DNA of 64,000 nucleotides from Mycobacterium sp. DL (GTDB taxonomy: Bacteria; Actinomycetota; Actinomycetes; Mycobacteriales; Mycobacteriaceae), in the NCBI RefSeq assembly GCF_039729195.1, contig NZ_CP155796.1, positions 1,736,001-1,800,000 of the forward strand, written 5' to 3'. The position numbers were made by a program, and so were the translations under genes. Shown here in pieces: positions 50,820 through 59,372 of the stretch. How positions within the stretch are numbered: position 1 is the first letter of the stretch; each line of letters starts with the position of its first letter. Under the pieces are notes generated by a model. The model searched no databases, had not been told where the DNA came from, and saw only the letters and a program-made list of their open reading frames with translations.

Positions 50820-51580
50820 CCGCCGGCACGTCCGACAATGGAGTGGCCCGCCGCCTGGCCGAGGAGGCGTCGCAGTCCCTGGAACCGATCTACGAGTTGC
50901 TCGGCCGCATCGCCGAGGACGTGCTCGCCAGTCGGCCACCACGCGCCACGCTCACCGAACTCCACTTCCGCGGGTTGCAGCGTCGACTCGCCGACCTGCT
51001 CGGCGAGGAACGGGCCGTGTGGGGCATGGGTTTCATCGCCGCGCCGTTTGTCGTCGACGGCAAGGAGCGGTATCTGGCCTGGTGGCAGCGGCACAACGAC
51101 CGGGTTGCCCGGCTGAGGCTGAACTTCGACCCGAACTCGATCGACGTCTACGACTATCTGCAGATGGACTGGTATCGACTGGCGCAGCGCGGTCACGCGC
51201 GGGTCGCCTACGGGCCCTATGTCGACTACAGCGGTTCCGACATGTACACGATCACCGCCACGATCCCGATCGTCGCCGACGGCACGTTCCTCGGTGTCGC
51301 GGGTGCGGATCTGGTGGTCGGCGAGGTCGAGCGCCACCTCCTCGAGGTGCTGCGGCAGACCGGCGACGACGCCGTCGTCGTCAACACCGAAAGGCGGGTC
51401 ATCGCCGCGAACACCGCGCGGTGGTTTGTCGGATCGCGGTTGCCGGCAATGCCCGCGGTCGGCCCGGCCGAGGAACGTTCGGCGTTCCGGGAGGTGGCCG
51501 AGCTGCCGCTGGGCACCGGGTGGGTGCTGGCCATCGCCTGGCCGGACGCTGACGAGCAACCTCGGGGCAGCAGCACGTAA
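50816..51580 (+). CDS. Cytosolic Cache (PDC)-domain protein, possible amine sensor
   Basis: 254 residues with no signal peptide or membrane segment. A helical lead (5-60) precedes a Cache/PDC domain: VWGMGFIAAPFVVDGKERYLAWWQ, then YDYLQMDWYRLA (Tyr112, Trp119, Tyr120), VAYGPYVDYSGSDMYTITATIPI and GVAGADLVVGEVE. The Y...WY...D pattern recalls the amino-acid/amine-binding dCache motif, but the residue where the carboxylate-binding Arg sits two before Trp is Met117, which would favour an amine ligand. Cache domains are normally extracytoplasmic receptors; a soluble copy without output domain, coupled to a GntR gene, is unusual. Role inferred: ligand sensing or buffering. Confidence 0.7.
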   Translation: MTAGTSDNGVARRLAEEASQSLEPIYELLGRIAEDVLASRPPRATLTELHFRGLQRRLADLLGEERAVWGMGFIAAPFVVDGKERYLAWWQRHNDRVARLRLNFDPNSIDVYDYLQMDWYRLAQRGHARVAYGPYVDYSGSDMYTITATIPIVADGTFLGVAGADLVVGEVERHLLEVLRQTGDDAVVVNTERRVIAANTARWFVGSRLPAMPAVGPAEERSAFREVAELPLGTGWVLAIAWPDADEQPRGSST

Positions 51581-51612
51581 CCGACTCTTAACGGACAATG
51601 AGCCGCCAGCTG

Positions 51613-51643
51613 TTGACATTAAGCATCTATTTTTAGAGGATTT
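51613..51643 (+). promoter_or_regulatory. Promoter/operator of the P450 gene
   Basis: TTGACA (51613-51618, perfect -35) in an AT-rich island, followed by the dyad TCTA-TTTT-TAGA (51626-51637) and an ill-defined -10. It lies 47-77 bp upstream of the P450 start, so the P450-ferredoxin-ligase run likely has its own promoter, with the dyad as a repressor site. Confidence 0.45.
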
Positions 51644-51689
51644 AGTCACAGTTCCGGTCGCAGGTAGCCCACCCTCGGAGGTAGTACTG

Positions 51690-52892
51690 ATGTCGTCGGC
51701 CACTCTCGGCCCCGTTCCCGCGTTCGACGTCGCGGACCCGGCGTTCTCGATCACCTCCACCGAGGTCCACGACGCCCGCGAGCGCAGCTGGTACGCGACC
51801 ACCCAGTACGGCCTCGCGGTGCTGCGCTACGAGCAGGTGAACCGCTTGCTCAAGCACCCCAAACTGCGGCAGGGCAGCGCCGCGTGGCCCGCCCACAACG
51901 GCGTGACCGAGGGACCGTTCGCCGACTGGTTCGCCAGCTGGATCCTCAACAAAGAAGGCGAAGAACACCACCGGCTGCGCCGGCTGATGAACCCCGCGTT
52001 CTCGCACAAGTTGATCGGCGCGCTCGTGCCGAGATTCCAGGAACTGGGCAACGAACTCATCACCAACTTCTCCGAGCCGGACCGCTGCGAGTTCGTCAGC
52101 GAGTTCGCCGAGCCGTACGCGGCCCGGGTGATCGCGATCATGCTCGGCATCCCCGAAAGCGAATGGAGGGTCATCGCCACCGAATCGGTGACCATCGGGC
52201 TGTCCCTCGGGGTGACGATCCGAGAGGATCTGCCCAGGATCGAGGCGGCCCTGCAACGGCTGTACGACTACTGTGACGACCTCATCGCCGATCGCCGGGC
52301 GAACCCGCGCGACGACTTTGTCACCACCCTGGTCAACGCCTCGCGCGCGGAGGACGGCCGACTGAGCGACACCGAACTGCGAGACGCCATGGTGCTGCTG
52401 ATCTTCGGCGGGTTCGACACCACCCGCAATCAGCTCGGGCTGGCCATGCAGACGTTCATGGCCCACCCCGATCAGTGGCGACTGCTCGCGCAGCGGCCCG
52501 ATCTCGGCGGCAGCGCCGTCGAGGAGGTGATGCGGGTCAACCCGACGGTGCGGTGGGTGACCCGCGAGGTGCTGGAGGATTTCGAGTACGAGGGTGTCAT
52601 GCTCACCGCGGGCACCACGGTTCACCTCTACAGCGAGTCCGCGGGCACCGACCCGAGAGTCTTTGAACCGGGCTTCGACCTCACCGCAGAACGTAAGCCG
52701 CACTTCGGTTTCGGCGGCGGCGCCCATCACTGTCTGGGCCATTTCGTCGCCCGCTCGGATATGAGCGAGGCCTTGCCGCTGCTGGCCCGCCGACTGCGCG
52801 ACCCCCACGAACTGCCCGGCGCCGAGTGGCTGCCGGATTCGGGCAACACCGGACCGATCCGGTTGCCCATCGGATTCACGCCAGCCCCGTGA
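51690..52892 (+). CDS. pipA: Cytochrome P450, PipA/CYP151-like cyclic amine monooxygenase
   Basis: 400 residues from ATG 51690 (GGAGG 10-14 nt upstream). I-helix oxygen motif LLIFGGFDTTRNQL, K-helix ExxR in AVEEVMRVNP, and haem-Cys loop FGFGGGAHHCLGHFVAR are present. Soluble bacterial class I P450. Next to a 3Fe-4S ferredoxin, a glutamine-synthetase-like gene and a GntR regulator it reproduces the pipR-pipA-ferredoxin-GS order known from M. smegmatis, where PipA is required for piperidine and pyrrolidine use. It would hydroxylate the carbon next to nitrogen, opening the ring. CYP family assignment is by context, not by alignment. Confidence 0.85.
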   Translation: MSSATLGPVPAFDVADPAFSITSTEVHDARERSWYATTQYGLAVLRYEQVNRLLKHPKLRQGSAAWPAHNGVTEGPFADWFASWILNKEGEEHHRLRRLMNPAFSHKLIGALVPRFQELGNELITNFSEPDRCEFVSEFAEPYAARVIAIMLGIPESEWRVIATESVTIGLSLGVTIREDLPRIEAALQRLYDYCDDLIADRRANPRDDFVTTLVNASRAEDGRLSDTELRDAMVLLIFGGFDTTRNQLGLAMQTFMAHPDQWRLLAQRPDLGGSAVEEVMRVNPTVRWVTREVLEDFEYEGVMLTAGTTVHLYSESAGTDPRVFEPGFDLTAERKPHFGFGGGAHHCLGHFVARSDMSEALPLLARRLRDPHELPGAEWLPDSGNTGPIRLPIGFTPAP

Positions 52893-52936
52893 ACGCCGGA
52901 ACTGCAGCCCTTCCGCAGACCAGAGAGGATTCCCGA

Positions 52937-53125
52937 ATGCACGTCACCGTAGATCTCGCGAAATGTCAGGACCACGGCCAGTGTGCGATCGCCGCGCCCG
53001 CGGTGTTCACCCTCAACGACGAGGGCAAGCTCGAATACGACGAGAACCCCGACGATTCACAGCGCAGCGATGTCGAGGAGGCGGCCGACGTCTGTCCCGC
53101 CCAGGCCATCCTCATCAAGGATTGA
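52937..53125 (+). CDS. [3Fe-4S] ferredoxin of the P450 system
   Basis: Sixty-two residues. Three cluster Cys are at C10 and C16 (CQDHGQC) and in VCPAQAI near the C-terminus, with a non-Cys residue where a fourth ligand would be, as in P450-partner 3Fe-4S ferredoxins. Acidic overall. It passes electrons to the adjacent P450. No ferredoxin reductase gene is in the window, so that partner must be elsewhere. Confidence 0.92.
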   Translation: MHVTVDLAKCQDHGQCAIAAPAVFTLNDEGKLEYDENPDDSQRSDVEEAADVCPAQAILIKD

Positions 53126-53132
53126 GCAGGCG

Positions 53133-54518
53133 ATGACAACAACCCCACTCGACGCGCACCGCCAGGGCAACGCCCAGAGCCCCGACCTCGCGGCCGCCCT
53201 GTCGACGATCACCGACCGCGGCGTCGAATTCGTGTACTTCCAGGCGGTCACCATCACCGGCCGGGTCGTCGGCAAGGTGGCGCCCGCAAAACATTTCGAG
53301 AGACTGGCGGTCAAAGGGGTCCAACAGCACCAGACGGCGGTGGCCAACCTGCAGGGCACCCGTGAGGGCGTGCTTCTCGCCGGAGGGGTCCATGCACCGG
53401 AGTACACGGCGATCCCGGATCTGGAGACCTTCGCGGTCCTGCCCTGGGACTCCAGCTTCGCCCGGGTCTTCTGCCGACTCTATGAGCCCGATCACCTGAC
53501 AGATGCTCCCGGCGCTGAATTCGCCTGCGATTCGCGGGGTCTGCTACGTCGCCTGCACGAAGGGTTCACCGAGCGAACCGGTCTGGAGCTTCGTACCGGC
53601 TGTGAGCCCGAGATGACCTGGCAGGGTGAAGGTCTGGAGGCGCAGTTCCGGCCCGGGTCGAGCCCCGCCTACCACATCGAACACCTCGAACGGAACCGGC
53701 CGATCGTCAAGAAGGTCGTCGAGTACGCGCAAGCCCTCGGACTGGACATGGTCGAGGGCGACTACGAAGACGAGTTCCAGGTGGAGCTGAACTTCATGTA
53801 CGACCACGCGGATCTGACCGCGGACCGGCTCACCACCTACCGGCAGATCTGCAAGCAGGTCGCCCGCGAACTCGGTATCCACGCGAGTTTCATGCCGAAG
53901 CCGGCGACCGGGATGATGGGCAACGGCTGCCACCACAATTTCAGCCTGTGGCGCGACGGCGTCAACGTGCTGGCGGACCCGGGTCGCACCGAACTGCACC
54001 TCACCGACGTCGGGAGACACGCCCTGGGCGGCCTGCTGGCCCACTCCGCCGGCGCCATGCTGATCAACGGCTCAACCGTCAACTCCTACAAGCGGTACTG
54101 GGACGCAGGGCAGTTCGCGCCTTCGCGGATCAACTGGGGCCTGGACAACAAGACCTGCACCGTCCGGTTGTCTGCAGTCGGACGGCTCGAGTACAAGCTG
54201 CCCGACGCCGCCGTAAACCCCTACCTGTCACACGCGGCGATCCTCGCGGCGTGTGAGGACGGCATGAAGAACGCCACCGACCCCGGGCCTCCGACCCAGG
54301 GATCGTCCTACGACGCACCGCAGGACGAGCGCTTCCCGGCGTTGCCGCTGACGCTCGGCGAGGCGATCGGCGCCTTCCGCGCAGATGAGGTGCTCAACCA
54401 GGCCTTCGGGCCGGTGCTGTCGGAGTTGCTCGTCGATTTCCACGCCGACGAGTGGGCTCGATTCTGTGGGTACGTCACCGATTGGGAGCGCGACATGTAT
54501 TGGAACGACACCCCGTGA
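53133..54518 (+). CDS. Glutamine-synthetase-like gamma-glutamyl amine ligase
   Basis: 461 residues from ATG 53133. GS-type fold: an N-terminal beta-grasp domain (FVYFQAVTITGRVVGKVAP), then catalytic segments EPEMTW, EGDYEDEFQVELNF, the ATP-site loop MPKPATGMMGNGCHHNFSLW, and LEYKLPDAAVNPYL. Shorter or altered relative to GlnA and closer to PuuA/GlnA3-type enzymes that gamma-glutamylate polyamines or omega-amines. In the pip locus of M. smegmatis a GS-like gene follows the ferredoxin gene. It probably glutamylates the amino-aldehyde or diamine intermediate, undone later by the gamma-glutamyl hydrolases downstream. Confidence 0.85.
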   Translation: MTTTPLDAHRQGNAQSPDLAAALSTITDRGVEFVYFQAVTITGRVVGKVAPAKHFERLAVKGVQQHQTAVANLQGTREGVLLAGGVHAPEYTAIPDLETFAVLPWDSSFARVFCRLYEPDHLTDAPGAEFACDSRGLLRRLHEGFTERTGLELRTGCEPEMTWQGEGLEAQFRPGSSPAYHIEHLERNRPIVKKVVEYAQALGLDMVEGDYEDEFQVELNFMYDHADLTADRLTTYRQICKQVARELGIHASFMPKPATGMMGNGCHHNFSLWRDGVNVLADPGRTELHLTDVGRHALGGLLAHSAGAMLINGSTVNSYKRYWDAGQFAPSRINWGLDNKTCTVRLSAVGRLEYKLPDAAVNPYLSHAAILAACEDGMKNATDPGPPTQGSSYDAPQDERFPALPLTLGEAIGAFRADEVLNQAFGPVLSELLVDFHADEWARFCGYVTDWERDMYWNDTP

Positions 54519-55222
54519 CCGCCGCTCTGAGGCTGGCGTGCCTCGACGCCGAGGCGCCGCCGCTGTTCTCCCTGTGGACCCCCGAGCGCGGCAGGCAGGG
54601 CTACGAGCCCGGTGTCGCCGAGGCGCTGGGCGACGAACTCGGCCGTCCTGTGGAATGGGTGCGGGTGCCGTGGGTCGACATGATCCCGGCGGTGCAACGC
54701 GGCGACGCCGACGCGGTGCTGTGCGGCCAGGGAATCACCGCCGAGCGGCAGGCACAGGTCGACTTCACCAGGCCATACGCCGTGTTCCACGAGGGTGTGC
54801 TGGTCCGCAGAGGCGCCGGGATCCACACGGCCGCCGATCTTGTCGGCCGCAGGGTCGCCGCGATCGAGAACAGCACCAACATTGCGCTCGTCGAGACCTT
54901 CGAGGGCGCGGTGCCGGTGCCGTTCGGCGCGGGCTCCGACGACGTCTACGCCGACATGCTGGCCGCGCTGCGCAGCGAGGACGTCGACGCGGTCGTCGAC
55001 GATGACGTCGTGTTCGTGCCGCTGGGCGCGACACATCCCGACTACGAACTCGCGTTCACGGTGCAGACCGCGAACAGGTGGGGGATCGCGGTGGCGAAGG
55101 ACCGGCCGGACAACCTGGCCGAGATCGACAGCGCACTCGGTCGGCTCATCGAGTCGGGGCGCCTGCGCACGGTCTGGGAGGAGTGGCTGCCGACCCTCGA
55201 CTATCCGTTCGCGGGGAACTGA
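54515..55222 (+). CDS. Cytosolic family 3 solute-binding-like protein
   Basis: 235 residues from GTG 54515, overlapping the ligase stop. SBP_bac_3 features: YEPGVAEALGDELGRPVEWVRVPW, AVLCGQGITAERQAQVDFTRPYAV, LVGRRVAAIENST, and NRWGIAVAKDRPDNLAEIDSALGRLIESGRL with WEEWL. The protein begins directly with the mature domain; there is no signal peptide or lipobox, and no ABC permease adjoins. It may act in the cytoplasm as a ligand sensor or carrier, or have been converted into an enzyme. A longer start reading back into the ligase frame does not add a signal peptide. Confidence 0.78.
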   Translation: MTAALRLACLDAEAPPLFSLWTPERGRQGYEPGVAEALGDELGRPVEWVRVPWVDMIPAVQRGDADAVLCGQGITAERQAQVDFTRPYAVFHEGVLVRRGAGIHTAADLVGRRVAAIENSTNIALVETFEGAVPVPFGAGSDDVYADMLAALRSEDVDAVVDDDVVFVPLGATHPDYELAFTVQTANRWGIAVAKDRPDNLAEIDSALGRLIESGRLRTVWEEWLPTLDYPFAGN

Positions 55223-55936
55223 GTGGCCCGGCCGTTGGTGGCCGTGGCCGGTCGGCGCGCCGCTCATGCACCGATCCTGCGATTCTCGGCGACGCTTGCC
55301 GCCGAGGCGATCTGCGAAGCGGTCTGGGCGGCCGGCGGCGAACCGGTCGTCGTGCACGGCCCCGCCGCCGACCCGTTGGCCGAACTGCCCGGTCGGTTGC
55401 AACGTTTCGACGGTGTGCTGCTGCCGGGCGGTGCCGACATGGAGCCCCGGCGATACGGGGCGGAGGCGGCGCCGGAGACGACGGACATCGTGGCGTTCCA
55501 GGACGAATTCGACCTGGGGATCACCCGCTCGGTGGTCGAGCTCGACCTGCCCGCACTGGCGATCTGCCGCGGCATGCAGGTTCTCAACGTCGCCCTCGGC
55601 GGGACCCTGGTGCAGCATGTTCCCGAGACGAACACCCTGCACCACAACGCCATCCACCACGTCGAGGTGAAGAAGGGCTCCCGTTTGCATACCATCGTGG
55701 GGGCCACCACCATCGACGTGTCGTCCTACCATCATCAGGCCGTCGACCGACTGGCCGCCGACCTGATCGTCACCGCAGTCGCGGCCGACGGGCTGGTCGA
55801 GGCGGTCGAACACCGTCGCGCCGACATCGTGGCTGTCCAATGGCATCCCGAGGATCGCCACGCCACGTCGGGCACCGACGCTGCTCTGTTCGCCGACCTG
55901 GTCGACCGGGCCCGCAAACGAAAGGACTCCCAGTGA
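55223..55936 (+). CDS. Gamma-glutamyl hydrolase 1 (PuuD-like, peptidase C26)
   Basis: 237 residues from GTG 55223, directly after the previous stop. Class I glutamine-amidotransferase fold: LLPGGADMEPRRYG, nucleophile Cys in LAICRGMQVLNVALGG, YHHQAVD and catalytic WHPED. PuuD-type enzymes hydrolyse gamma-glutamyl-GABA to glutamate and GABA. Here it would free 5-aminovalerate or GABA after oxidation of the glutamylated intermediate. Arranged in tandem with a second paralogue. Confidence 0.87.
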   Translation: MARPLVAVAGRRAAHAPILRFSATLAAEAICEAVWAAGGEPVVVHGPAADPLAELPGRLQRFDGVLLPGGADMEPRRYGAEAAPETTDIVAFQDEFDLGITRSVVELDLPALAICRGMQVLNVALGGTLVQHVPETNTLHHNAIHHVEVKKGSRLHTIVGATTIDVSSYHHQAVDRLAADLIVTAVAADGLVEAVEHRRADIVAVQWHPEDRHATSGTDAALFADLVDRARKRKDSQ

Positions 55937-56754
55937 CCGACAACAAGCCCACCGACAACCGGGTGCGCAGGGAAGACGTCATCCCGGATCTTCCGGTTCC
56001 CGCAGCGCCGCGGGCCCATGTGTGCGTGCTGGCCTCGCTCAACTATCCCGACATCAGCGCGGCCGACGCCGCGCTGGTCAGGCGGTTCACCCGCGTCACC
56101 CTGGCGACGCTGGTGGAACTCGGCGCCTCCTACGAACTCTGGGACACCACCGAGGCACTCGAGGACCCCTCGGGGGCCGCAGCTTTCGACGGCGTACTGC
56201 TTCTCGGCGGTGGTGACATCGACGGCTCCTGCTACGGCGTCAGCACCCGCCACCCGGCCAGTTACGGGATCGACGCGCGCGCCGACCGCGACGCCTTCGC
56301 CGTCATCGCGGCGGCCGAGGCCGCCGACCGCCCGATCTTCGGCATCTGCCGCGGATCCCAGTTGCTCAACGTTGCGCGGGGCGGCACGATCATTCCCGAC
56401 ATCGTCGACTACGCCCTGCACCACGGGGCGCCCGGGGAACCCGAGTTCGTCGACGAGCCCATCGACATCATGCCGGGCACCCGTCTGTCCTCGATCCTGG
56501 AATCGGCCAGAGTGAGCGGACGTTCCGGCCATCACCAGGCGGTCGACCAGATCGGCACGGGACTCGTGGTGGCGGCACGGGCGCTCGACGGAATCACCGA
56601 GGCGGTCGAAGACCCGGACCGCTTCTACCTCGGTGTGCAGTGGCATCCCGAGGACGACGACGGTCCGGAAGCCGACCGGCTGCGGCTGTTCAGCGCGTTC
56701 GTCGCCGCAGCCGAGAAGTCACGTCTGGGCGCAGTGGCCGCGACCCGCGAGTGA
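55933..56754 (+). CDS. Gamma-glutamyl hydrolase 2 (PuuD-like, peptidase C26)
   Basis: 273 residues from GTG 55933 (overlaps previous stop). LLLGGGDIDGSCYG, nucleophile IFGICRGSQLLNVARGG, GHHQAVDQ and WHPEDDD define a second peptidase C26 enzyme, clearly diverged from its neighbour and with a 30-residue N-terminal extension. Two paralogues may handle four- and five-carbon gamma-glutamyl amino acids or work at different steps. Confidence 0.85.
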   Translation: MTDNKPTDNRVRREDVIPDLPVPAAPRAHVCVLASLNYPDISAADAALVRRFTRVTLATLVELGASYELWDTTEALEDPSGAAAFDGVLLLGGGDIDGSCYGVSTRHPASYGIDARADRDAFAVIAAAEAADRPIFGICRGSQLLNVARGGTIIPDIVDYALHHGAPGEPEFVDEPIDIMPGTRLSSILESARVSGRSGHHQAVDQIGTGLVVAARALDGITEAVEDPDRFYLGVQWHPEDDDGPEADRLRLFSAFVAAAEKSRLGAVAATRE

Positions 56755-58256
56755 TCACCGCCCGGGGGCTGACACAGGTCGAAAGCCTCGGCCTGACACT
56801 GGTCGCCGGCGCCCATGCCGCCGACCGTGAGATCGCGTGGGCACACGCGATCGAACTGTCCGACCCGACCCCGTATCTCACCGGCGGTGAACTGGTGATG
56901 ACCACGGGGATCAACATCGGAGGCGACGCGGCCGCACAAGCCGACTACCTCGCGCGCCTGTCATCGGCAGGAACGGCTGCGCTGGCCGTGGACACGGGCA
57001 CCACGTTCTCCGAGGTCCCCTCGGGTGTGCTTGCCGCAGGCGATGACTCGGGCATTCCGGTGCTCCAGGTCCCTGCGTCGACACCGTTCATCGCGATCGC
57101 CCGGGTGGTGATCGATGCGGTGAAAGCCGACGAACTGCGCTCGGTGCAGCGCGTCGTCGACCACCAGGAGGTGCTTGCCCGGGCGACGCTGCGCGGGGGC
57201 ATTCCCGCCGTCGTCGACACACTCGCGGACTCGCTCTCCGCGGCGGTGGTCGTCACCGGCGCCGACGGTGGGATGCTGGCCGCCGCAGGCGTCGGACACC
57301 AGCGGCTGGGCACTGTGCTGACCCAGTCGGTGCGACCTGCCACTGCCCGCCATCACGCCGGCTACGTCACCGCCGACGGGGACGCGCTCATCACCGTCCA
57401 GACCCTTCGGGTGGCCCAACCTGTTCGCGGTCACCTGGCGGTGCGGACGGTGCAGCCACTGTCCACCGCCGATCGCCTGCTCCTGGCGCACGCGGTGTCA
57501 CTCATCTCGATCGCCCTGGAGAAACCGGCCCGGGTGATGGATGCCGAACAGCGGCTGCGCACCGCGGTGACACGCGAGATGCTCAGCGGCTCAGGCACTG
57601 TCGACGCCGGGCTGCTTCGCTTCTTCGGCTTCGAGCCCGACGGCGACGTCGTGGTGGTCGTGCTCAGCGGCGCCGGGCCGGTGTGTGCGGCCGAGCAGAA
57701 CCTGGGGCGGTTGCTCTCGGCCGCCGGTGCCTATCTGCTGGCACCACGAGGTGACGAGATCGTCATCGTGCTGCCCGCCGCGGGCAGTCGGCGGCGAATC
57801 TCGGATGTGATCAATGCGTTCGGCCGTACCTGCGGGCGTGCGCCGGCGGGCGGGGTGAGCAGACCCGGTCGACTCTGCGCAATCACCATGGCAGTCGAAG
57901 AGGCCGGCGTTGCACTGCAATGCGGTGCCGGATCCGGTATCACCGAGTTCGGCGAACTCGGTGCGTTCGGTGCGCTGCTCGGCGGCCGGAGCGCCGCCGA
58001 ACTCCACTTGTTCGCCGCGCCACTGGATCCGCTTGCGGGCCGCGACGACGAGTTGATCGAGACGCTGGCAGCCTTCCTGCAGCACAACGGCCAACTCGAG
58101 GCCGCAGCCGCCTCACTGCATGTCCATCGCCACACGATGCGCAACCGTGTGCGGCGCATCAGCGAGATGTTGTCCGACGATCTGGGGTCCGCCGACACCC
58201 GGGCGCGTCTGTGGTTGGCGCTCAAGTCCCGACAAGTGCTCCTCAGTCACGCCTGA
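56751..58256 (+). CDS. PucR/CdaR-family transcriptional regulator
   Basis: 501 residues from GTG 56751 (overlap with previous stop). The N-terminal PucR domain (LTQVESLGLTLVAGAHAADREIAWAHAIELSDPTPYLTGGELVMTTG in outline) is followed by a GGDEF-like CdaR segment and a C-terminal HTH_30 (FLQHNGQLEAAAASLHVHRHTMRNRVRRI). Family members activate purine, polyamine, GABA or carbon-compound catabolism genes. Last of the plus-strand run, so it probably controls the convergent minus-strand aminotransferase to CoA-transferase operon or the upstream genes. Confidence 0.87.
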   Translation: MITARGLTQVESLGLTLVAGAHAADREIAWAHAIELSDPTPYLTGGELVMTTGINIGGDAAAQADYLARLSSAGTAALAVDTGTTFSEVPSGVLAAGDDSGIPVLQVPASTPFIAIARVVIDAVKADELRSVQRVVDHQEVLARATLRGGIPAVVDTLADSLSAAVVVTGADGGMLAAAGVGHQRLGTVLTQSVRPATARHHAGYVTADGDALITVQTLRVAQPVRGHLAVRTVQPLSTADRLLLAHAVSLISIALEKPARVMDAEQRLRTAVTREMLSGSGTVDAGLLRFFGFEPDGDVVVVVLSGAGPVCAAEQNLGRLLSAAGAYLLAPRGDEIVIVLPAAGSRRRISDVINAFGRTCGRAPAGGVSRPGRLCAITMAVEEAGVALQCGAGSGITEFGELGAFGALLGGRSAAELHLFAAPLDPLAGRDDELIETLAAFLQHNGQLEAAAASLHVHRHTMRNRVRRISEMLSDDLGSADTRARLWLALKSRQVLLSHA

Positions 58257-58265
58257 CGCAACGAG

Positions 58266-59372
58266 CTACCCACCGAGCGGGGGCGGCGCGCTGCGGTAGG
58301 TGACGGGGGTGGCCGACAGCGAAATCGGGTTGGCCACCTGCGGTGTCGCGGTGCCGGGTATCGATACCGTCGGGTGAATCCCGAGTCCCTCGGCGAAGGC
58401 GAAGGCCTCGGCCAGATCGTTGATCGGTCCGACCGGCACGCCGACGGCGGTCAAAGCCGCGTACCAGTGATCGGCGCCGTTCGTCATCAAGGCGGTTTCG
58501 AGCAAGGTGCACAATGCATCTCGGTTGGCCACCCGCTGCGGGTTGGTCGCAAACCTGGCGTCGTCGGCTAGGCCAGGTCTGCCGATCGCGGCGCAGAACG
58601 CCCTGAACTGCTTGTCGTTGCCGACGGCCACCGCGATGGGGCGATCCGCGGTGTCGAAGGTCTGGTAGGGGGAGATGCTGGGATGGCGATTGCCCATGAT
58701 GCCTGGCACCACGCCTGCGCCGAGGTAGCCGGAGGCCTGGTTCACCATCGACGACAGCAGCACGGCGAGCAGGTTCGTGTCGACCCGTTGGCCTTCGCCG
58801 GTGCGATCCCGATGGGCAAGCGCGGCCAGGATTCCGCTCAGCGCGTGCAGTCCGGCCAGCACGTCGACAAGGGCCACACCGGCCTTGGTCGGATCACCGG
58901 GTTCGGTGCCGGTCACGCTCATCAAGCCGCCCACGGCCTGCACCAGTAGGTCGTAGCCCGGCAGTGCCGCCCCTGCGTCACGGCCGAAGCCGGTGATCGA
59001 GCAGTAGATGACGTCCGGTCGGATCGCCCGCAGATCCTCGTAACCGAGACCCAGCTTCTCCATGGTGCCGGGCCGGAAGTTCTCCACCACGATGTCGGCG
59101 TGCGCCACCAGATCGCGGGCCTGACGTACGTCGTCGGGGTCGCTGAGTTCCAGGGCGACCGAACGCTTGTTGCGGTTGACCGAGTTGAAATACGTTGCCA
59201 CACCCTCGGAGTCATGCGGTGGACCCCACTGCCGGGTGTCGTCGCCGGAGCCGGGGCGTTCGACCTTGACGACCTCGGCGCCGAAATCACCGAGCATCAT
59301 CGTCGCGTACGGTCCGGCCAGCACCCGGCTGAAATCGACGACCACGATGCCGTCGAGCGCTCCGGCGGTCAT
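58266..59372 (-). CDS. Type III (CaiB/BaiF) CoA-transferase, probably glutarate-specific
   Basis: 368 residues. GIVVVDFSRVLAGPYATMMLGDFGAEVVKVE opens the family domain; VNRNKRS, the catalytic-Asp region ALPGYDLLVQAVGGLMSVTG and the GDPTKAG..VD segment agree. Next to glutaryl-CoA dehydrogenase it is likely to activate glutarate to glutaryl-CoA using succinyl-CoA, as the human SUGCT relative does. ATGA overlap with the aldehyde dehydrogenase (59369-59372). Confidence 0.87.
   Translation of the reverse strand: MTAGALDGIVVVDFSRVLAGPYATMMLGDFGAEVVKVERPGSGDDTRQWGPPHDSEGVATYFNSVNRNKRSVALELSDPDDVRQARDLVAHADIVVENFRPGTMEKLGLGYEDLRAIRPDVIYCSITGFGRDAGAALPGYDLLVQAVGGLMSVTGTEPGDPTKAGVALVDVLAGLHALSGILAALAHRDRTGEGQRVDTNLLAVLLSSMVNQASGYLGAGVVPGIMGNRHPSISPYQTFDTADRPIAVAVGNDKQFRAFCAAIGRPGLADDARFATNPQRVANRDALCTLLETALMTNGADHWYAALTAVGVPVGPINDLAEAFAFAEGLGIHPTVSIPGTATPQVANPISLSATPVTYRSAPPPLGG

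Noticed and set aside
54308..55861. Minus-strand 517-codon frame opposite the binding-like protein and hydrolase
   Set aside because: Composition of an antisense shadow (HRR/GDR-rich) against well-defined plus-strand enzymes.
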